Below the pieces are notes generated by a model that saw only the letters and a program-made list of their open reading frames with translations, did not search any database and was not told where the DNA came from. A DNA stretch of 29,756 bases, taken from positions 1-29,756 of the forward strand of contig JAJYJB010000027.1 of NCBI GenBank assembly GCA_021789735.1. Direction: 5' to 3'. A program made the position numbers and the translations under genes. This document shows positions 1-5,646 of the stretch, piece after piece; position 1 is the first letter of the stretch, and each line of letters begins with the position of its first letter. Source of the stretch: Nitrospirota bacterium (GTDB lineage Bacteria; Nitrospirota; Thermodesulfovibrionia; Thermodesulfovibrionales; JdFR-88).

Positions 1-258
1 TGCATTGTTTATCTTCGAAATAAACTCAAAATGGTTCTCTGAAAAGCCCACACCTGCAAGCTTTGTAAGATAAAGCAGGTTATGCGTCCTTGGGGGAGTT
101 TTGTCGGCGGCTTCGGCTGCCACGGCCTTTAGCATCTTTTCAATGGAAAGGTGACACATGAAAACAACGTACAGATAGCGGCCGGTCGTTAACATATGCG
201 TGGCTGTATCGAGGTCGTATAAAGCAGACTGGATGAGATTCGCCGAGTCCTTTCTCAT
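1..258 (-). CDS. HEPN-domain protein, N-terminal part, cut by the window edge
   Basis: The minus strand reads without a stop from an ATG at 258 to base 1, giving 86 residues. The sequence has the usual layout of small HEPN proteins: an N-terminal helix with S-A-L-Y-D-L-D-T-A, a second helix with a G-R-Y-L-Y-V-V-F-M-C-H-L-S-I-E-K-M-L-K-A pattern, then P-P-R-T-H-N-L-L-Y-L. HEPN proteins are often the RNase or AMPylated toxin of MNT-HEPN pairs, where a minimal nucleotidyltransferase is the partner; any partner here would lie beyond the left edge. A poor TATATT/TATAGT box sits just upstream (about 260-280). The neighbouring AbiEi gene and att-like tRNA fragment suggest a defence or mobile-element setting. 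HEPN assignment is fairly sure; biochemical role is not. Confidence 0.72.
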   Translation of the reverse strand, partial: MRKDSANLIQSALYDLDTATHMLTTGRYLYVVFMCHLSIEKMLKAVAAEAADKTPPRTHNLLYLTKLAGVGFSENHFEFISKINNA

Positions 259-311
259 GAACTATACAGTAGAATATAGCCGCGCAAAAGTAAAGGATGT
301 CTCGCTGTTTT

Positions 312-357
312 GGGCGTAGCACCAGAACCCGGTTTTGCCAGGCTACCGTGACTGCCC
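312..357. other. Foldable GC-rich element between HEPN gene and AbiEi gene
   Basis: The segment GGGCGTAGC (312-320) can pair with GCTAC (342-346) plus GCCC (354-357), leaving a 7-base bulge. It lies in the 190-base stretch that replaced the toxin gene normally found after abiEi. No coding function is convincing here. It could be part of an insertion-sequence remnant or a structured RNA; I do not recognise a family. Confidence 0.3.
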
Positions 358-448
358 GAGCACATGGCTTTTTGGCCTTGCAACTGTGAGGCTTGGAGCG
401 CCCCTTACATTTAGAGGCCCAAAATGGCTCTGGTAGCTGCAAACTGGC

Positions 449-502
449 CGCTATCGTATACGGGTCAATCTTCCCTGATAGGTCGAATGATATATTGCTC
501 AT
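449..502 (-). pseudogene. 5' remnant of AbiEii-like nucleotidyltransferase toxin gene
   Basis: An ATG at 502 overlaps the end of the AbiEi reading frame, the usual coupling in this two-gene system. The first 18 codons (M-S-N-I-S-F-D-L-S-G-K-I-D-P-Y-T-I-A) resemble the N-terminus of the nucleotidyltransferase partner of this AbiEi subfamily. After that the reading frame stays open to 140 but the residues look random, and its last third overlaps the HEPN gene in another frame. The likely reading is that the body of the toxin gene was deleted or replaced and only its start survives. The family match is from memory of related sequences. Confidence 0.5.
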
Positions 503-1505
503 GGATCATCCTGGCGGCCTCCAGGTTCCTCTCGTTGCCGGTTGTCATGAGGTCGGCATAGACAAGAATCGGATGCACGAGGTCGTCGTTCTGCTGGACT
601 TCGCCCGGAATCCAGAACCTTTCGAGCACCTCAATGTTTCCGTCCGGGTCTTTTTTCAGCCTGTTTTCAAGCAGGAGTTCATTGATATGCCGGTCCGCCG
701 TATAGATCGTTATCACCTCAGGTTGAAGATATTGGGTCAGCCTGGCTGCCGCGACCTCTCCCCCCCATTGGGCCTTAACGGGGTCAAGCCGCTTATTTTG
801 CCACCAGCCATATTCACCCCTGTAGCACCCAATCACCTGCTTTGGCCTTAACTGCTCCGGATACGCGGCCACCCATCGTTGCAAGAGGAGTTCTTTCTGT
901 GTCAGTTTATGGCCGCGTTTCCCCATGTCCAGGAGAAATCCCGTTTCTTTAAGCTCTCTCAGCAGCAAGCCAACGGCCCCGAGCGCCACGTCCGCCGCGG
1001 CGGCTATTTCGCGGTAATTCCTGTTTTCCAGGCCGGTATTACATAGAAAGGCATAAATTATCCTCAGTCCGGCGGCCCTGTAAATCCTTTTTGGAGGGGT
1101 CGGCATGAGGCCTTCCGGAGGTTTGTTCCCCTTCACAAAAATATATAGCGGCGGCTGATTAATAAAGGCATTGCCGGCAGCGTCGATAAACTCCACCCCA
1201 TTTTGTCTTAACTGCTCCGCCATTTGTGGATTCACATGCCTTGCGACAAGCAGGAGAGGATGCTCAAGTTCACCGTATCCGCCCGCCCGAAGCAGAAACG
1301 GTTCAGCTTTCGTAAGGGCGGTCTTTGTCTCGGCATAGTATTTAATCTCTCGGCCCTGTGCTGTTATGCGCAGCATTCGGTCCGGCCGCAGGCCGGCACG
1401 AACGACACGCTCAGTCGCGATCTGCGCTTGGCCAGGCAAATTCTTTTTAAGCGCCTCGATGGCGAGGGCAAGAATTTGTTCCTCAGTATCTCGGGCTCGT
1501 TTCAT
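465..1505 (-). CDS. AbiEi-family antitoxin / winged-helix transcriptional repressor
   Basis: 346 residues from ATG 1505; an in-frame TTG at 1550 is possible, but it would run through the palindrome at 1526-1542. The protein has an N-terminal helical part, a central block with F-I-D-A-A-G-N-A-F-I-N-Q-P-P-L-Y-I-F-V-K-G-N, then a winged-helix-like segment (Y-R-E-I-A-A-A-A-D-V-A-L-G-A-V) and a conserved C-terminal half ending I-I-R-P-I-R-E-D. This matches the long form of type IV AbiEi antitoxins, which repress their own operon and counter an AbiEii nucleotidyltransferase toxin. The stop codon overlaps the start of the toxin remnant. With the toxin lost, this may be an orphan antitoxin, or an anti-addiction relic still able to repress. 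Family assignment is good; present activity unknown. Confidence 0.75.
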   Translation of the reverse strand: MKRARDTEEQILALAIEALKKNLPGQAQIATERVVRAGLRPDRMLRITAQGREIKYYAETKTALTKAEPFLLRAGGYGELEHPLLLVARHVNPQMAEQLRQNGVEFIDAAGNAFINQPPLYIFVKGNKPPEGLMPTPPKRIYRAAGLRIIYAFLCNTGLENRNYREIAAAADVALGAVGLLLRELKETGFLLDMGKRGHKLTQKELLLQRWVAAYPEQLRPKQVIGCYRGEYGWWQNKRLDPVKAQWGGEVAAARLTQYLQPEVITIYTADRHINELLLENRLKKDPDGNIEVLERFWIPGEVQQNDDLVHPILVYADLMTTGNERNLEAARMIHEQYIIRPIRED

Positions 1506-1525
1506 TTCGTTCACTTTTAAATTAA

Positions 1526-1542
1526 GTTCATCAATAATGAAC
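1526..1542. promoter_or_regulatory. Palindromic candidate operator of the AbiEi gene
   Basis: GTTCAT at 1526-1531 and ATGAAC at 1537-1542 form a perfect 6-base inverted repeat with a 5-base centre, and another ATGAAC lies at 1554-1559. This AT-rich stretch directly precedes ATG 1505. AbiEi proteins are known to bind inverted repeats in their own promoter, so this is the natural candidate operator; binding itself is inferred. Confidence 0.5.
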
Positions 1543-1631
1543 ACTAACAAAATATGAACAAAAAATCAAATATCCGGCCTCTTGCTTCCTTCCTGTGCAT
1601 CATAAGTCACCCTGTAGCGAGGGGGTACAGA

Positions 1632-2015
1632 TTATCCTTTAAGGACTTCGGCTTTAGCATTTCTTACAATCCGCGCGATGTCTTCAGGAGTCAACCTGGA
1701 AGACGATCTCGCATAATGCCGGTTTCTTCGGTCTTCAGCAGGCACTTCGGCACTTACTGATTTTCGCGCGATGTCTTCGGGAGTCAAACTGGAAGGCGGT
1801 CTCGCATAATGCCGGTTTCTTCGGTCTTCAGCAGGCACTTTGGCGCTTACTGATCTTTGCGCAAGCCAGTCCATGATCTCCTTCTCCCTGAACTTCAGGA
1901 GCCGCTTGGTGAGCTTTATATACGGGATCTTTTTGTGAGAGGTTCAGGAATAGATCGTCGCCTTGGTTACTCCCAGCAGTTCCGCCACCTCGTCAATATT
2001 CATTAATTTTTCCAT
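1632..2015 (-). pseudogene. Excisionase/AlpA-like helix-turn-helix gene with in-frame TGA at the conserved Trp and a duplicated tail
   Basis: ATG 2015 has a good Shine-Dalgarno sequence (AGGAG, 2022-2026). The frame encodes M-N-I-D-E-V-A-E-L-L-G-V-T-K-A-T-I-Y-S, then TGA at 1944-1946 (codon 24), then T-S-H-K-K-I-P-Y-I-K-L-T-K-R-L-L-K-F and K-E-I-M-D-W-L, and stays open to 1632. This is the MerR-like HTH_17 / excisionase fold, in which the residue after I-Y-S is normally Trp, so a single TGG-to-TGA change explains the stop. After the domain there are two 31-residue tandem copies rich in charged residues, each ending L-T-P-E-D-I-A-R. I see no SECIS-like stem after the TGA, so selenocysteine is unlikely. 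The gene lies next to an att-like tRNA fragment, as an excisionase gene would. A downstream restart at ATG 1874 would make only the repeats. Confidence 0.75.
1672..1857. repeat. Two tandem 93-bp direct repeats inside the HTH pseudogene
   Basis: Unit 1 spans 1672-1764 and unit 2 spans 1765-1857. Both begin CGCGCGATGTCTTC and differ at a small number of positions. The length is 31 codons, so the duplication keeps the reading frame. Confidence 0.9.
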
Positions 2016-2053
2016 ACTTAACTCCTGTTAGGTTATGGGCCTGCCGTGATAAA

Positions 2054-2071
2054 AACGTGATAAACCACGTT
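2054..2071. promoter_or_regulatory. Inverted repeat upstream of the excisionase-like gene
   Basis: AACGTG (2054-2059) and CACGTT (2066-2071) are perfect inverted 6-mers around ATAAAC. An extra CGTGATAAA copy begins at 2045, giving direct repeats as well. The position, about 40 bases before ATG 2015 and between that gene and the tRNA fragment, suits a regulator or recombinase-accessory site; function is inferred. Confidence 0.4.
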
Positions 2072-2192
2072 CTTGGATGCTCCTTTTTTGTCCAGAGCCA
2101 TACAAGCATAAAATATCACAACTGTTTGATTTTTAAAAATATTTAACTCAAAATCCGGTATTTTCAAGCACTTGCTTAGTCCCATTAAACCC

Positions 2193-2234
2193 CTACGAAT
2201 CCGCAGGTCGGGGGTTCGAATCCCTCTGGGCGCG
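2193..2234 (+). mobile_element. 3' half of tRNA-Arg(ACG): candidate att site of an integrated element
   Basis: From CTACGAA (a normal anticodon loop with anticodon ACG) the sequence continues as a proper tRNA 3' half: the 39-43 stem strand TCCGC, variable loop AGGTC, T arm GGGGG-TTCGAAT-CCCTC, acceptor strand TGGGCGC and discriminator G. CCA is not encoded. The 5' half is absent: the bases before the anticodon loop do not pair with TCCGC, and no acceptor or D arm is found upstream. A copy that starts at the anticodon loop is the typical core of tyrosine-recombinase attachment sites, so this is probably the far att copy of an element extending leftwards. The full tRNA gene should sit at the other end, outside the window. 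Confidence 0.72.
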
Positions 2235-2577
2235 CTTTACTTCCCAAACAAAAGACCTTTCAAATTTCCGCTCGAATTTCCGCCGTCCGCGAAAATGTAC
2301 GGCAGCGGTCTCTTTTTTGTGTTTTCCGTTCAAGGGGAAAACCTCAACCTCCGGTTTTTAAATGATTTTTAAAGCATTTATGTTCAAACGTGTTCAATAC
2401 GGCCTTCAATTGCCTATCTCGCCCGCGCCCTCTCCCGCGCTGTCATAATTGGCCGGGAAGCCCGACTGAAAGGCCCTGCCGGGTCTCATCATAATCCGCC
2501 GGGCCATGAAACTGTCAATGTAAAGAGTTTAATGCAAGCGTTTAAAGTTAATTCTGAAGTTAAAAGCCCCGAATTGT
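2235..2577. other. Intergenic stretch without a recognisable gene
   Basis: About 340 bases between the tRNA fragment and the DOMON-like gene. The only open frames are short and start within the tRNA fragment. I see no convincing promoter pair or hairpin terminator. It may hold degenerate sequence from the integration junction. Confidence 0.5.
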
Positions 2578-3117
2578 TCAGAGGGCGATCTTAAAACAGG
2601 CCCGGTCATGAAAATCCGGCCTGGTGGCCGGATGGGCCAGGGCCCAATATGATATGCCGCCGTCTTTCATTTTTATAACGGCGCTTACCGCGGCGTCGAT
2701 GCCAAGGCGGGCCGGGATGATCGCGGCAAGATCGAACTCCAGGGAGAGCCTTAATGTGTGCGGCCCCGTCTGGCAGGCAAAAGGCAGTATTTCAAGCGAA
2801 GGCTCCTCCCGCATGCCTTTCCTGTAAGAGTCAAAACTGTAGGCATTCCAGTGCCCGACGGGCGAGAGATTGAACTCCCAGTAACGCGGGGAACCCACGG
2901 GGGCCAAAAAAAATTCCAGGCAGGTTTCCTCCCAAAGGGCATGCCTGCGCGCAGGGACATGCGGGCCTGGTAGCTCGACCGCGGACAAACTGCCTGTTAT
3001 TTGATAACTGATCGAAAACAGGTCCGCCTCCCTTTCGGCAATTCCCGTGATCTTTATGTCCGCCGGTTTTTCGCCCGCATGAAAGGGGGCCAGGGTAAAA
3101 AAATTCCGGTGTTTCAT
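2578..3117 (-). CDS. DOMON-like domain protein
   Basis: 179 residues. The single domain has the features of the bacterial DOMON-like family: L-W-E-E-T-C-L-E-F-F near residue 65, W-E-F-N-L-S-P-V-G-H-W-N-A-Y near residue 80, then S-Y-R-K-G-M. DOMON folds are beta-sandwiches that bind haem or sugars in other families; the ligand of this stand-alone group is not known. There is no signal peptide, so it is probably cytoplasmic. Its ATG overlaps the TGA of the upstream kinase gene (ATGA), so the two are translationally coupled, and a linked role in carbohydrate or cell-wall handling is possible. Family call is good; function is open. Confidence 0.75.
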   Translation of the reverse strand: MKHRNFFTLAPFHAGEKPADIKITGIAEREADLFSISYQITGSLSAVELPGPHVPARRHALWEETCLEFFLAPVGSPRYWEFNLSPVGHWNAYSFDSYRKGMREEPSLEILPFACQTGPHTLRLSLEFDLAAIIPARLGIDAAVSAVIKMKDGGISYWALAHPATRPDFHDRACFKIAL

Positions 3118-4274
3118 CTGTGCTCCCTGATTATCGCGCGAATGTCCGGTTCCCGCGATTCGATGCTTTCAGTGAGCCTGAACTGGACAAGCGCCCTTTT
3201 TAAATTGTGCCCCGGATATCTGGTTTTGAAGTATACATCGCCCTCAAGGTGGTCAGTAAAGAACCTTAGGCCCAATTCAAACGCTATGAGACGAACGCAA
3301 TCATAAATGTGCTCAAAATCATTTTCCGTGAGAAATCCCCTTGCGGACCCGAAATAGCCTTCCAGTATCGCCCTGCAAAATCCGGTGTCGAAATTCACAT
3401 CCTCCCACGCCGCCGTTTCCTCTCCCAGCGGGTTGCATCCGGAGCGCAGGCAATCGCCTATATCGTAATGGACGAGGCCGGGTTTAACGGTGTCCAGGTC
3501 GATGATGCTTACGGCCTGGCCGGTCGAGGTGTCCATAAGGATATTGTTTATCTTCGGGTCCCCGTGGATAACGCGGTCGAAAAGCCGCCCTTGCCCCCTT
3601 GCGTCTTCAAGGACACATGCCAGCCCCTTTCGTTCTGAAACGAAGTCCCGGCAGTACGCCGCCTCCGGCGTTGGGCCTACGGCGGGACCCTTCGAGGCCG
3701 CCTCCTCATAGCGGGCAAGATAACCGGGCGTTACATGAAAGCCCGGCAATGTATCTTCAAGGCCCTTTGGCGGCAGATCGCTCAAAAGCGAATGGAAGAG
3801 ACCAAGGGCATGGCCCGCCTCCTGGGCGTGTTTCATGCTCGTGATCACATTGAAAGATTCCGCCCCTTCAATCAGGCTTAGCGCCCGCCAGAATGACCCG
3901 TCCGGCGCGCTCCAATAGTCCATTCCGGCCCTGGTTGGGATCACATGGGGCACGGCCCAGCGCCTACCCCCATCAAATTCAAGGCCCTCGGTGCGCCCCC
4001 TTATATGCCCGGTACAGATGCGGACATTGCGCATCACGTCCTCGGGCCGCCGGAATACACGGGTATTGATGCGCTGAAGGACGAATTTCCCGTCTTCGGA
4101 CTCCGCGAGGAAGGTGTTGTTTATGTTCCCGTCACCGAATTCACGGACACCGGTGATCCTGCTTTTCGTGAACTGGCCAGCGGCAATCAAAGGGGAAAAA
4201 TTCAAAACAAGCCTCGCGTGTGAAATAATGTTAAAAAACTCTTCAAGCCATTCCCATGTCCGTATTATTGCCAT
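3114..4274 (-). CDS. APH-fold small-molecule kinase (aminoglycoside phosphotransferase family)
   Basis: 386 residues from ATG 4274; a TTG at 4292 would add six. The N-lobe carries G-V-R-E-F-G-D-G-N-I-N-N-T-F-L and K-F-V-L-Q-R-I-N, with the ATP-binding Lys. The C-lobe has the catalytic loop V-I-H-G-D-P-K-I-N-N-I-L-M-D (His about 237) and the metal-binding I-D-L-D-T near residue 257. These are the Brenner and DxD-type motifs of PF01636. The overall pattern resembles the branch holding N-acetylhexosamine 1-kinase and related sugar kinases more than antibiotic-resistance enzymes, so the substrate is probably a sugar or amino alcohol. It is coupled to the DOMON-like gene by an ATGA overlap. Fold is certain, substrate is not. 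Confidence 0.82.
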   Translation of the reverse strand: MAIIRTWEWLEEFFNIISHARLVLNFSPLIAAGQFTKSRITGVREFGDGNINNTFLAESEDGKFVLQRINTRVFRRPEDVMRNVRICTGHIRGRTEGLEFDGGRRWAVPHVIPTRAGMDYWSAPDGSFWRALSLIEGAESFNVITSMKHAQEAGHALGLFHSLLSDLPPKGLEDTLPGFHVTPGYLARYEEAASKGPAVGPTPEAAYCRDFVSERKGLACVLEDARGQGRLFDRVIHGDPKINNILMDTSTGQAVSIIDLDTVKPGLVHYDIGDCLRSGCNPLGEETAAWEDVNFDTGFCRAILEGYFGSARGFLTENDFEHIYDCVRLIAFELGLRFFTDHLEGDVYFKTRYPGHNLKRALVQFRLTESIESREPDIRAIIREHR

Positions 4275-4419
4275 ATTCCCGCGCTCTTTCAAGAGGAAAG
4301 GTTTTTTCGCGGCGATCGGAACGGCATGGCAACAAACAAAAGGGGCATGAAAAGGTTGTTTGCAGCGTGGAAAAAAAGCAGCGCCGCGCCCGTTGCCCCG
4401 GGCCGGGAACGTTCATCCG

Positions 4420-4557
4420 TCAGGAAAAAAATGGTGAAAAAAGGAAAAAAAGGGTTGCCACGAACGAAGGCAAAAGCAGGACCACGGCAATGAGGCTTTT
4501 TTCGTCATCGGTCAGGTCATCAAGGCTTCTGATCTTCTTGTGGAAGTCCACCTTCAT
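4420..4557 (-). CDS. Small single-span membrane protein (45 aa)
   Basis: ATG 4557 is preceded at 7 bases by a full AGGAGGG site (4565-4571), which sets the start. The protein has a charged N-terminus (M-K-V-D-F-H-K-K-I-R-S-L-D-D-L-T-D-D-E-K) followed by one hydrophobic helix (about residues 22-43) and almost no tail. It sits between the repeat-rich secreted protein and the kinase gene on the same strand, behind a strong hairpin (4583-4614). I do not recognise a family. The strong ribosome site and clean amphipathic/hydrophobic division make it a likely real gene. Confidence 0.6.
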   Translation of the reverse strand: MKVDFHKKIRSLDDLTDDEKSLIAVVLLLPSFVATLFFLFSPFFS

Positions 4558-4582
4558 GGGCTTGCCCTCCTTTGTCTGTCTC

Positions 4583-4614
4583 CCTCCGGGCGCGGGCGGA
4601 CCCGCGCGCGGAGG
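4583..4614. promoter_or_regulatory. Very stable intercistronic hairpin
   Basis: CCTCCG-G-GCGCGGG (4583-4596), CGGA loop, then CCCGCGC-G-CGGAGG (4601-4614): 13 base pairs with one G.G mismatch. It lies between the stop of the repeat protein and the ribosome site of the small membrane protein. There is no long U tract on the minus side, so it could be a transcript-stabilising or partial termination element. Confidence 0.6.
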
Positions 4615-4631
4615 GGTTTTCTGCCAGGCTT

Positions 4632-5138
4632 TTATTGGCAGACGCAATAAAACAGGTCCTTCGGAGGCGCCCCCGGGGTGGCGCTTTGAGTCGTCACGGA
4701 TGTGGCCTGGCAGCTTGCCTTGTTATTTTCGCGGGCCAGCCTGTCGCAGATCTGCTGCGCGCTGTCCATGGAGCCGGACTCGAAAGTCGATGAGTAATCG
4801 CCGGAAAGCGTGGGCATTCCGGTGGCATTGCTCATGCCCATCCCGCCCTGCGCGTACACCGGGCCTGCCGCCATGCCCTGGCGCTCGTAGCCGCCGTTAG
4901 GGGTATTGGACGTGCCGCCGCCATTAGGCGAATTGTCCATACCGCCGGAATCGTCCTGCGCGTACACCGGGCCTGCCGCCATGCCCTGGCGCTCGTAGCC
5001 GCCGTTAGGGGTGTTGGACATGCCACCGCCAGGCGAATTGTCCATGCCGCCGGAATTGTCCTGCGCAATGGCCGCAGCCACTCCAAAGAAAAGGGCCAAC
5101 ACAAAAGCGATCAAGGTAAGTACGGTCATTCTCTTCAT
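4632..5138 (-). CDS. Secreted protein with two 36-residue repeats
   Basis: 168 residues. ATG 5138 follows AAAGGAGAGAGAAG, a good ribosome site; the frame is open further upstream but that part is low-complexity leader. Residues 1-26 are a typical signal peptide (K-R-M, hydrophobic core, A-A-A-I-A-Q). Then come two repeats of the form S-G-G-M-D-N-S-P-(N)-G-G-G-x-S-N-T-P-N-G-G-Y-E-R-Q-G-M-A, each ending G-P-V-Y-A-Q. The C-terminal third holds four Cys (C-D-R-L-A and S-C-Q-A-T, then Y-C-V-C-Q at the very end), probably two disulfides. A TTGACA/TAAAAG promoter lies about 210 bases upstream. I recognise no family; a surface or periplasmic low-complexity protein is the safest description. Confidence 0.75.
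   Translation of the reverse strand: MKRMTVLTLIAFVLALFFGVAAAIAQDNSGGMDNSPGGGMSNTPNGGYERQGMAAGPVYAQDDSGGMDNSPNGGGTSNTPNGGYERQGMAAGPVYAQGGMGMSNATGMPTLSGDYSSTFESGSMDSAQQICDRLARENNKASCQATSVTTQSATPGAPPKDLFYCVCQ
4852..5067. repeat. Tandem 108-bp coding repeats
   Basis: The unit begins GCGTACACCGGGCCTGCC at 4852 and again at 4960, a period of 108 bases or 36 codons. The second copy has a 3-base in-frame deletion. The near-identity of the copies suggests recent duplication. Confidence 0.85.
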
Positions 5139-5355
5139 AGTCTTCTCTCTCCTTTTTTGTTTTCGGTTTTTGGTTTGGTCTGGTCTGATTTGTTTTGTTT
5201 TGCTTCGGCTTAAAAACCTGGACTGATCTCGCGGGCTCTTTTTTTTAAACCGGGTTTTTGTTCTTTGCTTTTCGGGTCCAGTGGTATGCGAGCCGGCGGC
5301 TTCCGCAAAACAAAATTTTTTCTGCGAGGAAATCTTGTTTTTTGCCCTTTCCAAA

Positions 5356-5384
5356 CTTTTAGCAAACGGGCGGAGAGGTGTCAA
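5356..5384 (-). promoter_or_regulatory. Promoter of the secreted repeat protein, with a long leader
   Basis: On the minus strand TTGACA (5379-5384) and TAAAAG (5356-5361) are 17 bases apart. Transcription should start near 5349, giving a leader of about 210 nt before ATG 5138. The leader is rich in A tracts and in AAACAAAA / CAGACCAGACC-type simple repeats (5164-5204). Apart from this and the promoter at 5596, the 5139-5646 gap holds no gene. Confidence 0.65.
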
Positions 5385-5595
5385 GCCCACGCATAAGCCC
5401 CCCGGCAAAAAAATAAAAAAATTCCGTGGCGGACCTGCGCAGTCCAAATAAATTATTCTGAGATCATGAGACATCCCTGCAGCAAAAAGGCTGTCTGGGA
5501 ATTGCAAATTAAAAAGAAAAACCCCTGAAGGCCTGGGCCAATTTACTGTTTTATTTACTATCGTAATTTACTCGCAATCAATGGGCCGGCCGTAT

Positions 5596-5624
5596 TTGAC
5601 AACGCACCCACCCGTTGCTAGACT
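5596..5624 (+). promoter_or_regulatory. Sigma70-type promoter of the pdh-acd operon
   Basis: TTGACA (5596-5601), a 17-base spacer and TAGACT (5619-5624) predict a start near 5631, 16 bases before ATG 5647. This rules out the upstream in-frame ATG 5581 as the start of pdhA. Confidence 0.75.
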
Positions 5625-5646
5625 GCGTTTAGGAAAAAAAGAAGAG

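Noticed and set aside
259..448. Cyclic-di-GMP (GEMM) or cobalamin riboswitch in the stretch after abiEi
   Set aside because: Some short pieces resemble parts of these motifs, but the conserved cores are not present.
1944..1946. TGA in the HTH gene as a third selenocysteine codon
   Set aside because: The position is Trp in the family, no stem-loop follows, and Sec has no role in a helix-turn-helix; a nonsense mutation is simpler.
2172..2372. 66-codon frame with an R-R-S-G-V-R-I-P-L-G-A segment
   Set aside because: This peptide is a translation of the tRNA T arm and acceptor strand, a common false gene call.
5581..5646. Upstream ATG that would lengthen pdhA by 22 residues
   Set aside because: The region contains the -35 and -10 boxes, and the family normally starts near ATG 5647.
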